Source: Hofstenia miamia
Taxonomy: Eukaryota; Xenacoelomorpha; Acoela; Hofsteniidae
Length of the DNA stretch: 64,000 nt
Direction of reading: 5' to 3'
Assembly: GCA_900660155.1 (NCBI GenBank)
Contig: CABFPE010000347.1
Span: 456,974-520,973 of the forward strand
How positions within the stretch are numbered: the first letter of the stretch is position 1; every line of letters begins with the position of its first letter. A program made the position numbers and the translations under genes. The notes beneath the pieces were generated by a model. That model was not told the DNA's origin. It saw only the letters and a list, made by a program, of their open reading frames with translations, and did no database searches. Below, in pieces: positions 11,875 to 24,121 of this stretch.

Positions 11875-11965
11875 TGAATATTTAAATATTTTTGACAATT
11901 ATTTATCATTGCCTTAGTTATTGCTCTTCCCCCTCTTACCTTCACCCATGTATGTATATATTCTT

Positions 11966-11978
11966 TGTTTGTATATAC

Positions 11979-12039
<61 letters not shown>

Positions 12040-12055
12040 GAGANAGAGAGAGAGT
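11966..12055. repeat. (TA)n microsatellite with short GA tract
   Basis: TA units to about 12036, then GAGA repeats containing one N at 12044. It abuts the 3' end of the Penelope-like reverse-transcriptase fragment. Confidence 0.9.
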
Positions 12056-12231
12056 TCAGTGTTTGTTGACTTAATGTACCAATTGGTTTCATGATGGTTA
12101 CTTATGCACACATTAAGAAAATTTAATTTGTTTTTGAATTCAATTTCCGTAGAAAATTTGATCTCTGGTAAGACGGTATCTAGCTAATTTAAAATTTCGT
12201 TATCAAAAACTGAAAATATATCATCGACATA

Positions 12232-13814
12232 CAGGGTCCGCCAAAATGATTGCAACCCCAATAGTTTTGACGACATTGTGAGTTTCCCATTTTATTATGT
12301 TAACGCCGATCGTTGCAGATATTATAAAATTTGGCCTTTTGTTTTAGTCTATTTTCAATTTGATACAAAGACAGTTTTTTGAAAAATAGTAACAATTTTA
12401 TATTTCATTATCGTAGACAATATGAAATGTCAACATGAATACATTTTGCCTTAAATAGGCGTATAATACTGTTCTTTATAACAATTTACATTACTAAAAC
12501 ATATCACACACTGAAATTGAATCCGGATCAGTTTCAATAAATTGCCTTTCGCCGTTAACGTTGACAACTGATGTCACTCTTCTTGTCATACTGTTAATCA
12601 GACCATTGATGTATTCCTGGTCGATTTGTTCCCATGCTGGTTCCAGTGAAACCCTCAATTCTGCAAGTTTGTGGCCTAGGCACAAAAGCGTAAACATCTC
12701 GCTTCAATCGGTCCCACAGTTCTCTATGGGGTTACAATCTGGAGAACATGTAGGCCACGGAAGAACTGACACTTGTGAACTGGAGCATTGTCGTGCTGCC
12801 AAACAAAATTATCCCGAAAGAATTCTCTCGCATATGGAGGAGCAAAATCGTTCAACAGCCGCTGATAACGGGCGCCATTGACAGTTTCATCAAGGATCCG
12901 GAGATGTGATTTTCCACCATGGTGAATGGCAGCCCATACGTGCACCGAACCGCCACCATCTAGCCTCATGGGTTGAACATCGTCTTCTTGGAGTGGTTGG
13001 TTTGTCATCCGACACACTCGTTGTCGCCCCTCATGCAGGTCCAGAGTAATACGCCTCTCGTCCATAAAGATAACGTGCCGCCAATGATGGATGGTCAGGT
13101 TTGAGTGATATCTTGCCCAAACCAAACGTAAATTTCTATTGCGCTGGGTAAGAAAAGGTCGCTTTACTAGTCGACTTGCAGCGTAACCTCTACGGGTCAT
13201 CCTCCTGTTGGCGGTTCTGCGGGAAACCCTACGATGCAGATGTTCAGACCACAAATTAGCCAAGGAACTCGCTGACGCTCGGCGATCTTGCTGCATAATC
13301 CTGAATATAACACGATCTTTCCTCTCGTTGGTAAGTTGTGGACGTCCACCAGATGTCCCCTTGCATGTTCACCAATCTCGCGATATCTCTGCAAGATCCT
13401 GAACACTGTAGATTTGTTCACTCTACAGATAGCTGCAATGTCATTGATTGGACGACATTTCACGACCATACTGGACTACCAATCGTCTCATTTCATTACT
13501 CAAATGACAGATCATGGCTTGAAGCAGAATCGCGTCAAATTTCAAAGCAATACCACACATTTTCACCAAGTAATCATCAATTGAATTCCAACAAGAAGTC
13601 AGGCATATTTTTATATTGTGTACGCTTCCTACAATATTTTGTAATGAAAGTACTCAAATATTAGTGAATGGCTACTTAAACATGCGCAGGAACCTACTCG
13701 ACTGATTTGCATTATTGAGAAGTTGAAAAACTAAAAAAAAGTTTAACTTTAACAACTTTTAGTGGACAGATCTGAAAAAATTCAACTGGGTTGCAATCAC
13801 TTTGGCCGACCCTG
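12232..13814 (-). mobile_element. Tc1-like transposon inserted into the Penelope-like element
   Basis: A 1,583-bp element with TA target duplication (12230-12231, 13815-13816). Its inverted repeats begin CAGGGTCCGCCAAAATGATT on the left and CAGGGTCGGCCAAAGTGATT on the right. The transposase is on the minus strand. It sits immediately next to the YVDD box of the host retroelement, so it is younger than that copy. Confidence 0.92.
12494..13470 (-). pseudogene. Tc1-like transposase, broken
   Basis: The N-terminal helix-turn-helix is IAAICRVNKSTVFRILQRYR (about 13440). It is followed by a second HTH with RASASSLANLW and RRTANRRMTRRGY. The first catalytic region reads VIFMDERRITLD (about 13070, canonical xFxDESRF). 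GGGSVHVWAAI and FVWQHDNAPVHKC give the second Asp (about 12790). LPWPTCSPDCNPIEN (about 12735) gives the third catalytic Glu, but in another frame. Frame changes near 13200 and 12750 break the gene. Confidence 0.85.
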
Positions 13815-14589
13815 TATTTAACATACAATTCTAGCTTTGTTACAGATGTATCTTCAAATTTCTTTCAACGATATCCATTCTAAATGCAGCCATTGTCGGT
13901 CCTAACACTGATCCCATTGACATTCCGTCAATCTGGCTATAAACAGTTTGATTAAATAAGAATGTTGTATTCAAGCAACACCTTTCAAGCAATTTATGCA
14001 AAGTAGCATGGATTTTCAATATATGATCAACTGTTTTTCTTACGGAAAAGTTAGTAAATAAATATTTTACATTATAGCTTACAATAAGAATATAAAAGAA
14101 AATTTCTCCTTTTATTTTAAGTTTGGGCTTTTTGAATGTTCATTCCAAAGGACAAGGCTGTTTGTACATCTGCAGCCAGCGATCGTTGTGAAAGATTTAT
14201 TACTGTATTTTCCTGTGCGTTTTTGCTTCTTAACAAGTTGCTAAGTTTCTTTTCATGACATTGTATTATGATCTTAAATCGTTGTTTTTTTCCAAGGATA
14301 GAATTTAAAAAAATATGTGGGATTTTTACATTTATTAAGTAAGTAATCAAATTTTGTTCTAAATCCTCCTTTGTTAGATATTTCTTCCTTTATTAAAAAC
14401 GTCGATATTACTTTATGTTATAAAAAACTTTGAAGAAATGATATTCTTTCTACGTCTTTTCTACGTTTATTGTGAAGTTTCTTTATTTCTGCATATATTG
14501 TTCTTTCTAATTCGTCAATATTTTCGTCAAAATATGTTCAAATGTAATTATACTGAGTTTTGATACATTCCATTTAGCCTGACGTTATT

Positions 14590-14667
14590 GTTATACTAAA
14601 GTTGATGTAAGATCGAAACCGGTCAATTCTAACGTCAAGCAAACATGAATATATATATATATATATT
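14590..14667 (+). repeat. Penelope-end motif and (TA)n tract
   Basis: GATGTAAGATCGAAACCGGT at about 14602 is followed by CAATTCTAACGTC and a (TA)n tract. The CGAAAC...GTC arrangement is like the hammerhead-bearing ends of Penelope-like elements, here on the opposite strand to the adjacent reverse transcriptase. Confidence 0.35.
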
Positions 14668-15764
14668 TAAAATAAAAAAATTATATAAGAGGGTCGGTAA
14701 GTTAAGTTTCTGTTGCCAGTTTCGCCCCACCCATCATTAATTATGTAATATTGTTTACAAGATAAAGAAAGCTCACAAAATTAATCATAGTCTGTTTGGA
14801 ATGATACACTTTTCTTGTAGGGAAACAAAACAAATTAACCATTAAAGTATATGATACTATTTAAAACATAAGAAAACCGCGAAATTCTTTACCGAATTTT
14901 CAAAATACATTTTATTGGACAGCTTAATAGTGGTTCCTTATTTACACAATTCAGCAGGAAATGAAAATTATTGAAATCTAAGAAATTTGTATCAATTAAT
15001 AATTATTTAAGACAAAACACATTTCGTGTGGTTGAATTTAAGCATGCAGTGTGCAAATTTACTGGAGAACTCTCAGTTAAGGAATTTCAATGAAATTAAA
15101 TTAACAAGAAAACAGCGATTCTCCACTACTGTTGGCAATGGGTGAACAAAGTGTTCGATAAATCCCGTTATTTCCCCACATTAAGACAAAGCGGAATGAA
15201 ACCACATGAAAAATTGGATCAAATAAACCTACTACTGGCTTGATAATTAACAAACTATGGGATAAAACGAACATGAAACTTCCCGGATCCAACACTAAAG
15301 AACGCATTCTACTAGATTGCAATACCTACAGATCATGCCGTATCAACAAATCTTCAACACCAGAGATCGAATGGGATCCAAGATTTTAAGATATTCAAAA
15401 ACGATTGATCTTTGGATCCGAAACGGATTTTATGTTAAGTATTCAAAAATTAAAAAATATGCACTTACAATATACCATTGTATTTTATTTTGTTAGAAGA
15501 GCATCCCAAATTACAGTTATTGTTTTTTGCAATGTTAGCAACTAAAAACACATTCCAATTGCTTCTCAATACTTTCTTCATTAATATAGATATCGAAGAA
15601 ACAGCGTGAATCCCATTTTCAGAATTTAAAGTGTTCATCATCGCCATCAAATTATTAGTGTGTTGTAAACGATCTGATCTGAGGTACAAACAATGAAATT
15701 CATTCCCACAAATTTAGTTTAAATGTTATTAACGTTAAACTGCCTGCGAATTTTTTAAAATGTT
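14668..15764. other. Intron 1 sequence; nothing recognised
   Basis: AT-rich, with no supported gene or bounded element. Confidence 0.5.
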
Positions 15765-16260
15765 TATGGTTTCATTAAAACACTTTAAAAGTTCCTAAGA
15801 CAATCCAAAATCTGTAAGCACTACTGGATAGAAAATGGTCTCCTGTTTCATTGTCATCTTTAATTGCCGAATCTGTTCGGTGAGAAGACTTCTGAGTTTA
15901 GCGCCAGAACACCCGCCCAAGACATGGGTAGTCTATTTATAGAAAACAAAATAGTTGAGGCTAGTTGTAGCTCTCATGGGCTTTACACCTTCTGATTATG
16001 TGAATACTAAAAACTGTGAGAATTTAAAAATTCCAAAAAATTGTAATTTTCAGTGAAGTACAGCGAAAGACTTTTGTACAAACTTCCAATATTATGGTCG
16101 AGCACTTTCAACAGGATTTCCACATTTCATAATAGACTTGGAGAAAATTCCTTGAATTTGTAAAACAGTTCTTTATATTGGACAAACAGTTTAAGTGCAT
16201 GTAATGTATAAAATGATTGATATAATATACATTTCTCTTAGAAAGTGTTTGTGCGCGACT
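15765..16260 (+). repeat. Dispersed repeat family A copy
   Basis: It shares GGTAGTCTATTTA, AACAAAATAGTTGAGGCTAG, GGGCTTTA and TTTCATAATAGACTTGGAG with the copies at 1295-2035, 24625-24990 and 51040-51470, in the same orientation. Confidence 0.5.
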
Positions 16261-17204
16261 CATTGATTAAGTGAGTTTTACTGCGAATATCATAACAGGG
16301 CTGTGAATGGGTTGGATTATATTTCTTGCCAATATTTTGAGTCACATTGAGTTGGGTCGAGCAATAAAAATATGTGCAAACATACTGTATATAAATGGGT
16401 TGGATCTAAGTTTCAAAAAGTATCGGCCATTGAAAGACATTATGCATGTACGTTTACAGGAGATTTATGTGTTGTTTGGGTTAATTTCTTAAATTTCAGA
16501 ATAAACACATTTACTTTTTAGTACTATTTCTTTTCAAACGTCGTTATACATTGGAAATGAGACAAAAACATGCAGAAGTATTGAAATTGTAGTTGGCTCG
16601 CATTTTACTACAACTTTGGGTCGGACTAAGCGTATTGAAAGCTCAAAATTCATTAACCCTATATAGACGGGGAGGTGGTGCTGAGGAAGCCCCCCAATTA
16701 AAAAATAATTTTATATCTCTAACTTGAAAGAAGATTTAATATTGATTATTTTTTGCTTTTGCTAAAATATTGTTAGCAGGACAAATATCTAAAAATGGAA
16801 ATAACACTTTCATTATTTTTTAGTTATAAACTAGGGTAGGGCCCGTGCTCGTGCCCTTCCCGTAGCCAGTTGATTTGTCTATATGCATGCATGCTACACC
16901 GTTATGCCTGTAGCTAAATATTTTTTAACTGAAATACAGTAGCTTGACGTAACAAGAAAATCATAAACCTTCAAGTGTGCTATTCTATATGGAACAATAA
17001 TCGAAAACCAAATTAAGTACTTTTGTTGATATCACTGAGAAGTTTAATTTTATAACTATAAAGTCACAACTAAGTACCGTTTCCGGTAGACTTATCAACA
17101 AGGTTTGTCAATTCATTGACAAATCGTGCATGAAACCTCATAATCATAATCTGAAAACACATCAAACAGGGTGAAAACAATTAAATTGTGACTGCACTGC
17201 AAAG
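16261..17204. other. Intron 1 sequence; nothing recognised
   Basis: A TTAACCCTATATAGACGGG motif near 16656 looks like the end of a TTAA-type element, but I found no partner end. Confidence 0.4.
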
Positions 17205-17542
17205 CAGGGATCGTTAGATTTTAATCGCGATTAATCGTATGAAAAAAAATTTGGCGATAGATTAATCGTAATCGCTGCTGCCAGGAGATTAATAATCGCG
17301 ATTAATCGTCGATTAATCTATGTCTGATTAAAAATATTCAAAATACAATATATCAATTGAAAGATATTCAAATTAGAAATATCAACTATTATTGTTATTT
17401 GAGATTATCTCCTGAAGTAATTTTACTCCACATGTGCTTGTTAGGGTAAAGAAATTTGGATCTCAAAGTTGAGGGGTAATAAACGATTTTGGTAATCAGA
17501 TAGAATATAATCACGTTGACGATTAATCATGCTGGATCCCTG
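17205..17542. mobile_element. hAT-like terminal segments with GATTAATC subterminal repeats
   Basis: The left end is CAGGGATCGTTAG and the right end in reverse is CAGGGATCCAGCATGATTAA. GATTAATCG-type palindromic motifs recur many times just inside the ends, as expected for hAT transposase-binding repeats. The flanking 8 bp (CTGCAAAG, AACACGTC) do not match, so the two ends may belong to different or rearranged copies. Confidence 0.55.
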
Positions 17543-17559
17543 AACACGTCTATTGAAGA

Positions 17560-17751
17560 ATATGCTCTAAAGTAATGTTGAAAATTTATAACTATTTTTC
17601 TTTGAAAATTTCGATGTTGAGAAATATTTAAATTCTCTTTATACCTAATGCTCAACAGCTTATAAAGTTTTGAGCCCATGGAGGCAACAAAAAACTTTGA
17701 ATCCTTCTTGATATGTGCGAAGATATTCCAAACCCATTGAGGCGTGGTGTG
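17560..17751 (+). repeat. Dispersed repeat family B copy
   Basis: Similar to 31360-31560 in the same orientation. Shared parts include TTTTCTTTGAAAATTTCGA, ACTTTGA, TTCTTGATATGTGC and AAGATAT, and a later TGAGG.GTG.TGTGC phrase. No coding potential is seen. Confidence 0.5.
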
Positions 17752-18540
17752 TGCAAAGTCAGGGATCGCACAATGGGTGCGTTCGCGCGGCGCACCGGTT
17801 TTCCACTAAGTGTCAACTAGAGCATTCGCGCATCCACTGGTTTGCATTTTCAGTGCCCACTGAAACCCAACTGTAAACAGCGGAAGGGTTTGTTGATTTA
17901 ACAATTAAATTTCGTGCACACTACATTCGCGGTCGCAGCGGTACTCAACCTAATTTACCCTTAGCCAATCAAATGTTGCTTATTAACAAGCTCGTTTCTT
18001 ATTCGGCTATTAATAGGGCGATTTTTCGACCTAAAAAATTGAGAAGAACCTTTCCACGAAAGAAGAGCACTTCTAGTGTACAGACGATATATGTATACGA
18101 CTAAAATGGTATTCAGTGTATAAATATAGTTTAATAATGATAACAGCCACTATAGTGAGCAGCAGCTATCAATGTTATAATCAGGTGCCGGATTCAGACT
18201 CAAAGCACTTTACAATAGAATTAATTTCGTAGTAATTTGTGATTTGCATTAACAATAATTTTTTTGGCCCGATCCACCGCTCTCTACTATTATAGTATTT
18301 AGCACCTATATAGATTTTTTTGCATACAGCGCACAGTGTATGCATTTCAAAATTTTGTATCGAGAGCCCAAATATATATATAGAATTAGGCGACATCCGA
18401 CGATTCCTAAGTATGTTAGATGCCTAATCATCACGCTCCTCTTCTATGTCCGGTGTTAAGGTTTTCTTTTGTAAAACATATGACACAAGAATAGTGGCCA
18501 TAGATAAGATCAAACCGATAATATGACAACACGTAACTGA
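17752..18540. other. Sequence between hAT-like ends; second CAGGGATCG end
   Basis: A further CAGGGATCG start at 17760 leads into a locally GC-rich stretch (GCGTTCGCGCGGCGCACCGG). It may be the left end of another hAT-like copy. The rest shows nothing recognisable. Confidence 0.35.
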
Positions 18541-18688
18541 ATGCATAAGCATCACCTTAATTAGAATAATCTAGATTAATCGCGCACGCTATTTACGATT
18601 AATCTAATCTACTTGACCAGCACGATAGATTAATCCATCCGATTAATCTCGATTAATCGCGTTGACGATTAATCATGTTGGATCCCTG
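18541..18688. mobile_element. hAT-like right end, GATTAATC-rich
   Basis: The reverse complement begins CAGGGATCCAACATGATTAA and is followed by at least five GATTAATC/TAATC units within 140 bp. It is the same family as 17205-17542. Confidence 0.55.
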
Positions 18689-19414
18689 CTTGTATGACAT
18701 TGTAAAATAAGTAAATTACATTAATTCGTCATCTGAAGCCAGCAACATACGCTTCTTGAGCTACAATATAATATATACATAATTACTATATTATTTTTAA
18801 TGCAATACATCAGAACATGAGAAAGTGAAATGTAACTCTTCACAATTAATTAAGAGAATTACAGTGTAACACTTGATGCACAATTTTGTGATTTCTACTA
18901 TAAATCTATATGAAGATTAGTATTAAACGAAAGGCATATACATAAATATATAGAATAGACCTGATGTACATCAAACAAATTATTTCGAGAATTAGCGTCT
19001 TTTAACAACGTCAAATAATTATTCAGAGCCCGTATGCCCGATACAGGTCCTACCTCAGGTTATACACATATTACTCCAAAAAAGAAAGTTATTTTTTTGC
19101 TATCTTTTTCAATAAATTCGCCTCAGTATATCAGATCAGGATGACATCAAATCATTGCTGTCTAAATGTCTTCAGCTTATCATTGGCCACCACCCTGCTA
19201 AATATTAGCGTAGTTGTGGTCATGGAGCACATTTTTCAAATATTTTGGCATTTCAGTCAATTTCCTGAATCCAGAGAACCAGACTATCGTATGTAAGCTA
19301 TAGTCTTGCTAAGTTTAGTGATGAATAGGATTTATTTTATGAGGTGCTCTTGGACAACCCCTTTGGTCTTAAGAGTGAAAAAACCGCGCCGAGAGGTGGT
19401 TAATTGAATTTTAG
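18689..19414. other. Intron 1 sequence; nothing recognised
   Basis: No supported gene or repeat. Confidence 0.45.
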
Positions 19415-19440
19415 GATGGGTCAAGATATCTTGACCCATC
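19415..19440. repeat. Perfect 26-bp palindrome
   Basis: GATGGGTCAAGAT is followed directly by its exact reverse complement, with no loop. It sits 12 bp before a (TA)n tract that contains an assembly gap. Confidence 0.95.
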
Positions 19441-19452
19441 TAAAGCCATATA

Positions 19453-19483
<31 letters not shown>

Positions 19484-19589
19484 NNNNNNNNNNNNNNNNN
19501 NNNNNNNNNNNNNNNNNNNNNNNNNNNNNNNNNNNNNNNNNNNNNNNNNNNNNNNNNNNNNNNNNNNNNNNNNNNNNNNNNNNNNNNNN

Positions 19590-19620
<31 letters not shown>
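19453..19620. repeat. (TA)n microsatellite with 106-base gap
   Basis: TA units on both sides of an N run at 19484-19589; the gap lies inside the microsatellite. Confidence 0.95.
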
Positions 19621-19622
<2 letters not shown>

Positions 19623-21471
19623 CTGTAAAAAATTAAGACAATCAGTGAATAAAGAGAGTTTGAAATCCAAATATGCCAATAAAACTTATTCCACTGTGCA
19701 ATTATTGACTTCCGTCTATTTTGTTTGAACAATCCAAACATTGTATTTATTTTGCAATCAAGAACTTTAATAGAGGATGTGTAAGAACTAGAGGTCGGCG
19801 GTGTACGGAACCGGAATCGCGGATTTTTGTGTGTAATATATTGTTTCAAACTTAAGACTGATTTGAAATCAAGTTAATATAAGGCAAGCCGTGTCATGCT
19901 ATTGCGATGTGAATCAACGTGTCTAATTTCATTCAAGCAACAAATTGTATGATACAATAACCGATTTGTGACTAATTAATAAAATTTTCTAGAGCGACAA
20001 CTGAAACCGGAACGAACTCAAAATTTAACAAACTTTGACCTCTAATAAAACACAATGATCAGCAGATGAAAAACATCAGAATTATTAATCATTTAATGAT
20101 GAAACTCATATTTAGTCATTATCTAATCATAAGTGCTATACTTTCGAAAATCAAAATTCCTTTATTAGATGCCCAAAAGAGGCACCCAAGTTCCAGTGTC
20201 ACTCTTTTTAAAGAATTGTCACATTTTGCAAAAACGTCTCTTCTATGCATTTCAAATATTTTTCATATTGATAATTACAAGAGATGGCATCTAAAATCGA
20301 AAGTGAGCGATGCATGCAATCTTTTAATTAGACATTTAGAGGCTTAAAAATTCTAAAGCCATTCCTGTATTTGCTGATTCAACCAATTAGTGTTTAGATT
20401 TTCAAATCAGAATAGTAATTTGTGTTGGAGTTAGGATATGGTTAAGTTCTGAGTGTGAAAGTTGAATAATTATTTATCAAATATTAATGAAATTCATGGA
20501 AGTAAATATATTCATTTTTTAGATTGATACTGAATTATTTTCTTATTTTCATACTTCTATATCGAGTTTAACATTTAAAAATAGTATTGGCTTAAGATGG
20601 ATTTACAATTTTGATGAATCAACGAGTTTCGCAAAATGAGCTGTGTAAATCAGAAGACTCACAAAGATTCCAAAGCTGTACTCTCGCCATAATACGTCAA
20701 TTTTCGCTAATTTTAATAAACTGATGATGGTAATTAAAACGTCAAGCACTATTAGAAAAATAAGTTAATTGGGTTCGTGGTGGTTTTAGGGAAACCCCGT
20801 AGTTCGGCTTAGTTCAAAAATATTAACACCAAACAATCGCATTACTGAATTAATTTCAAATTTTTGCTGCATCATTTCAAAGACATTCATTCTCTCTTTT
20901 TGTTTTACGTTTACGTGTACGCAATGGCGACACCACACATTGACTAGCAGCTGTGCACGTCCACGAAATTTATGTACTATTACAACCGTTTAATGCTGTT
21001 TGATGACATTTATTATGCTAGAGATCAGTTTTGAAAAAACAACGATTGTAGTTTGAATTACAATTGCAATCGACCTCTACAAGGGCGGCGGATATGTTGA
21101 AATTAGCGTTTAAATTGTCAGGGTGTAAAAAAATTGTATTTAATTATATTGTCAATACCTATATTTAAATATAATATTTTCTTTTTCATATGAAAACAAT
21201 AAAATATAGATATTTTTCGCAATTTCGCTGAAAGGAAACTGATGTTACTAAAGATTACGCGGAAAACATCTTGACAGTTAAAACAAAAAAAGATGTTGCT
21301 AAACTCGGAGTTGATTCCTAGTACTCCAAATGTGGCCGAGTGATTGTCCTGTCGAACTGGATACATACTTACAGACTATTGCAAGAAAATTCTGCTCTTA
21401 AACTGTGAGAACCAAATGTTTTTGTGTTGAACAAGAAACAGTGGGAAGTACAGCTTTAAAGATTTGGAGGG
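19621..21471. other. Intron 1 sequence; no supported gene
   Basis: A 93-codon open frame at 20066-20347 has an acceptor-like TTTATTAG near 20170, but no recognisable similarity; frames of this length occur by chance here. Confidence 0.4.
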
Positions 21472-21671
21472 CAAGGCTGTAGCCACGGGGGGCAGGGGGC
21501 ACGGCTCCCCCTGGGAAAATCTGTGCCCCCTGAGAAAAATGTAAGCAGTAGTGCCAAAAAAATATAAAAGGGTCCCCCTTTGAACATTTAAAAACACACC
21601 ACTAATCAGCTTTCAATATATCATTACGTCATAGTTGTGCCCCCTGGGGACTTGGTCTAGCTACAGGCTTG
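21472..21671. mobile_element. hAT-type MITE, 200 bp, perfect 8-bp target duplication
   Basis: Inverted ends CAAGGCTGTAGC and CAAGCCTGTAGC (one mismatch) are flanked by an exact 8-bp direct repeat TTGGAGGG (21464-21471, 21672-21679). The interior is rich in GGGGGCA and CCCCCTG. No coding capacity. Confidence 0.88.
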
Positions 21672-21679
21672 TTGGAGGG

Positions 21680-22347
21680 ACTTCAATGAAGTTGATTTCC
21701 TGACAAAATGCTAGTTTTCAATATCTAGTAGGGTTGTTCATTTTGTTGAGAGGGGCTTTATCAAATATTTGTTGTGAATGGGGAGCGGGCTCTTAAATGC
21801 TCCGAAAGCCCCCTCCGCTTTGTACTCGCTTATGACAAAACTTTTTAGAATGTATGCGTTATTCATGCTATTAAGGAATAAATATTGTTGAAATCGTTTG
21901 TCGTACCTTAAAAAATATCTAGCAATATATTTAATATGTTTATTTTTATCAATTTCCAAAAAAATATGTTTACACACCTTTTAATTAAAAGGTAATATTT
22001 CTGCTAAAAACACATACAACCAAATTGTGAATTGTGAGTGTCAATACAATAAAATTTTTTACATTACAGACACTGCACCAATTGGATGCTGTCTTATAAA
22101 ACAAAATGATGTTAACGTCGTCATTAATGAAGTGCTGTTTGCAGACTTGAAATCATTAACAAAAAAATTAAAATCAGACAATGTGGAAATAATTAATATT
22201 TTTAAGCTAATTCTAATAAAATTAAAACTGACCTCAAAATTAATCAATTTTTCAATAGCAAAAATAGGTTTGAATTTTAATGTATTACCTCTTAAAGTAG
22301 CAAGATTTTACCAATTATTGTTTGGGACTTTTTGGTGAAAGACGTTA
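21680..22347. other. Intron 1 sequence; no supported gene
   Basis: A plus-strand open frame at 22027-22338 has a good acceptor (TTTTTACATTACAG before 22070), but I do not recognise the protein. Chance is a sufficient explanation. Confidence 0.35.
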
Positions 22348-22491
22348 AGTAGCGTACACACTTACAACTTTGCGCGCAACTTTTTGGGTAATTATAAAGT
22401 TCACAGCAAAAATATGTTGCGTACACATTTCCAACTTTGTACAGAACTTTTTCGTTGAATTATATTTATTTCCATTTTCAAAAATTTAGAA

Positions 22492-24121
22492 CAGATCTGG
22501 CCAAAAGTATCGAGACAGTTATCATTTTAATGGTTAATCTTATTTAGCGAATTGGTTGTTTACAATAATCATTCAGTGATGTTAGATAATAAAAATCAAT
22601 CCCATGTCACTTCTAGAAAACAATTTGAAAAGAATGCAATTATGATTTAAAGTTTCTTCTTTTGATCTGCAACCAGAACTTTCTAATGGTTGGACAAAAG
22701 TATTGAGACAGCACTTTAAAATTATGTTTACTTCAATTTCGGAGTACTTTTCAAACTCATTTTCACAGTGTTTCTTTGGGCAAACACATTCATTTCACTA
22801 ACCTCTAAAGTAATGCCTGGTTACATTCACTGAATCAATCAAAAAATTAATCATTTCGAAACATAAGGAGGGGCTAAGCTTAGCCGTCATTAGTTGGATA
22901 ACCGATATTCTAAAAAGTACGGTTGGGCGCATATTATATCAAAATTTAAGAGAGATGGAACAATTTTGTTGCTTAAAAAGACAGGCCGTCCTAGAAAATC
23001 TACCTTTAGAGATGATAACGCACTAATTTCTTTATCAAAGAGGGATCCCCGGCAGACTTCCAGACAGCTTAGGCGTGATTGATGCGCAGGTGAACACCCC
23101 AGCAACCGTACCGTAAGAAGAATTCTAGTACGATACCAACTTATGGGTAGAATTTCCATCAAAAAACCATACATTACAGAAATGCAAAGTAAAAATCGGT
23201 TCAGATGGGTGCATGAAATAAAAAAAGCAATACAGCACAGGATTGGAGTAGGGTTATATTCTCTGATGAGAGCAAAATAGAGCTCCATCCCTAGGCGCCG
23301 AGAGTACATCAGAAGGCCCCCTCTGGGCGATCAAAGAAAGTTCACCGCAAATACACAACCCCAACGTTTAAAATATGTGGTAATTGGATAATGGTATGGG
23401 GATGTTTTTCTGCCAGTGTTATGCGCAAGATTGTCAAAGTTGATGGAAACATGCATTCGACTAATTGTGTCAATATTGCGTGAAAATTTGTTGCCAATAC
23501 TCCAGGAATTAATTTAAACAAGATGGCGCACCCTACCATAGATCATGATTTACCAAACAATTTTTCGAAGAAAATGGAATAGCGCTGCTCCCGAATTGGC
23601 CTGCGCAAAGTCCTGATCTCAATATAATTGAGCATGTTTGGACAGAATTGAAAACAAGTGTGGCAAAGCGTCAACCTTCGAATATGGAGGAACTTTGGAA
23701 GGCGACCGAAGAAGAATTTTATGATATTCCTGGTGAATTTTCGGAAAAAGTTTTTTCTTTTATGCCTAAATGGATGGGCTACCCGATATTAATGAACTTA
23801 GAATTTTAGTCATAAACAATTGCTTCTTAACAATTAACTTTCTTAGCACTTTTTTGTTATGCTTATTACATATTTTTATAACTTTTAATTTTTAGGGCGC
23901 TGTCCCAATTCTTTTGTCCAATGTTATTTTTAGCTGCTCCCAGTTTTTGTTCGATTAAATAATGAATAAATACAGAATTTTTCCAAATAATTACTATGAC
24001 GTACTCTATAGTGTTCCTAAAGAAAACACTCCAATTTCATTACCTGATTGTAATCTAATGTTGAGATAATAACCAAAATGTAAAAATTTAATTGGTGTCT
24101 CCATACTTTTGTCCAGATCTG
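22492..24121 (+). mobile_element. Tc1-like transposon nested in a MITE
   Basis: Inverted repeats start CAGATCTGGCCAAAAGTATC on the left and CAGATCTGGACAAAAGTATG on the right. TA follows at 24122-24123; the left TA has decayed to AA. About 1.63 kb, with a plus-strand transposase remnant. Confidence 0.9.
22855..23809 (+). pseudogene. Tc1-like transposase, heavily broken
   Basis: A helix-turn-helix region (KHKEGLSLAVIS) is followed by a GRPRKSTFRDD motif between the two HTH domains. Then come NRTVRRILVRYQLMGRISIK, VIFSDESKIELHP (first catalytic Asp, about 23260), WIMVWGCFSASV (about 23390), and LPNWPAQSPDLNIIEHVW with the catalytic Glu (about 23620). It ends KWMGYPILMNLEF-stop. The pieces lie in all three frames and the second catalytic Asp region is unrecognisable. 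Confidence 0.85.

Larger units (their letters stand above)
12045..14580 (-). mobile_element. Penelope-like retroelement, reverse transcriptase part, split by a Tc1-like insertion
   Basis: Read on the minus strand from high to low coordinates, it shows an N-terminal ENTVINLSQRSL type motif (about 14190), then VSYNVKYLFTNFSVRKTVDH (about 14060), then QIDGMSMGSVLGPTMAAF (about 13900), a clear PLE form of the MGSPLGP motif. After the Tc1 insertion comes YVDDIFSVF (about 12205), the catalytic box, then IEFKNKLNFLNVCI. The GIY-YIG endonuclease is not found; the sequence runs into a (TA)n tract. Stops are present. Assignment to PLE rests on the spacing and wording of these motifs. Confidence 0.8.

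Noticed and set aside
20066-20347. 93-codon open frame with acceptor-like site
   Set aside because: A rough estimate for DNA of about 68% A+T gives several chance frames of this size in 64 kb on both strands; no similarity is recognised.
22027-22338. 103-codon open frame with a good acceptor
   Set aside because: Very AT-rich, Lys/Ile/Asn-biased, no known motif, and ends at the MITE boundary; chance is sufficient.
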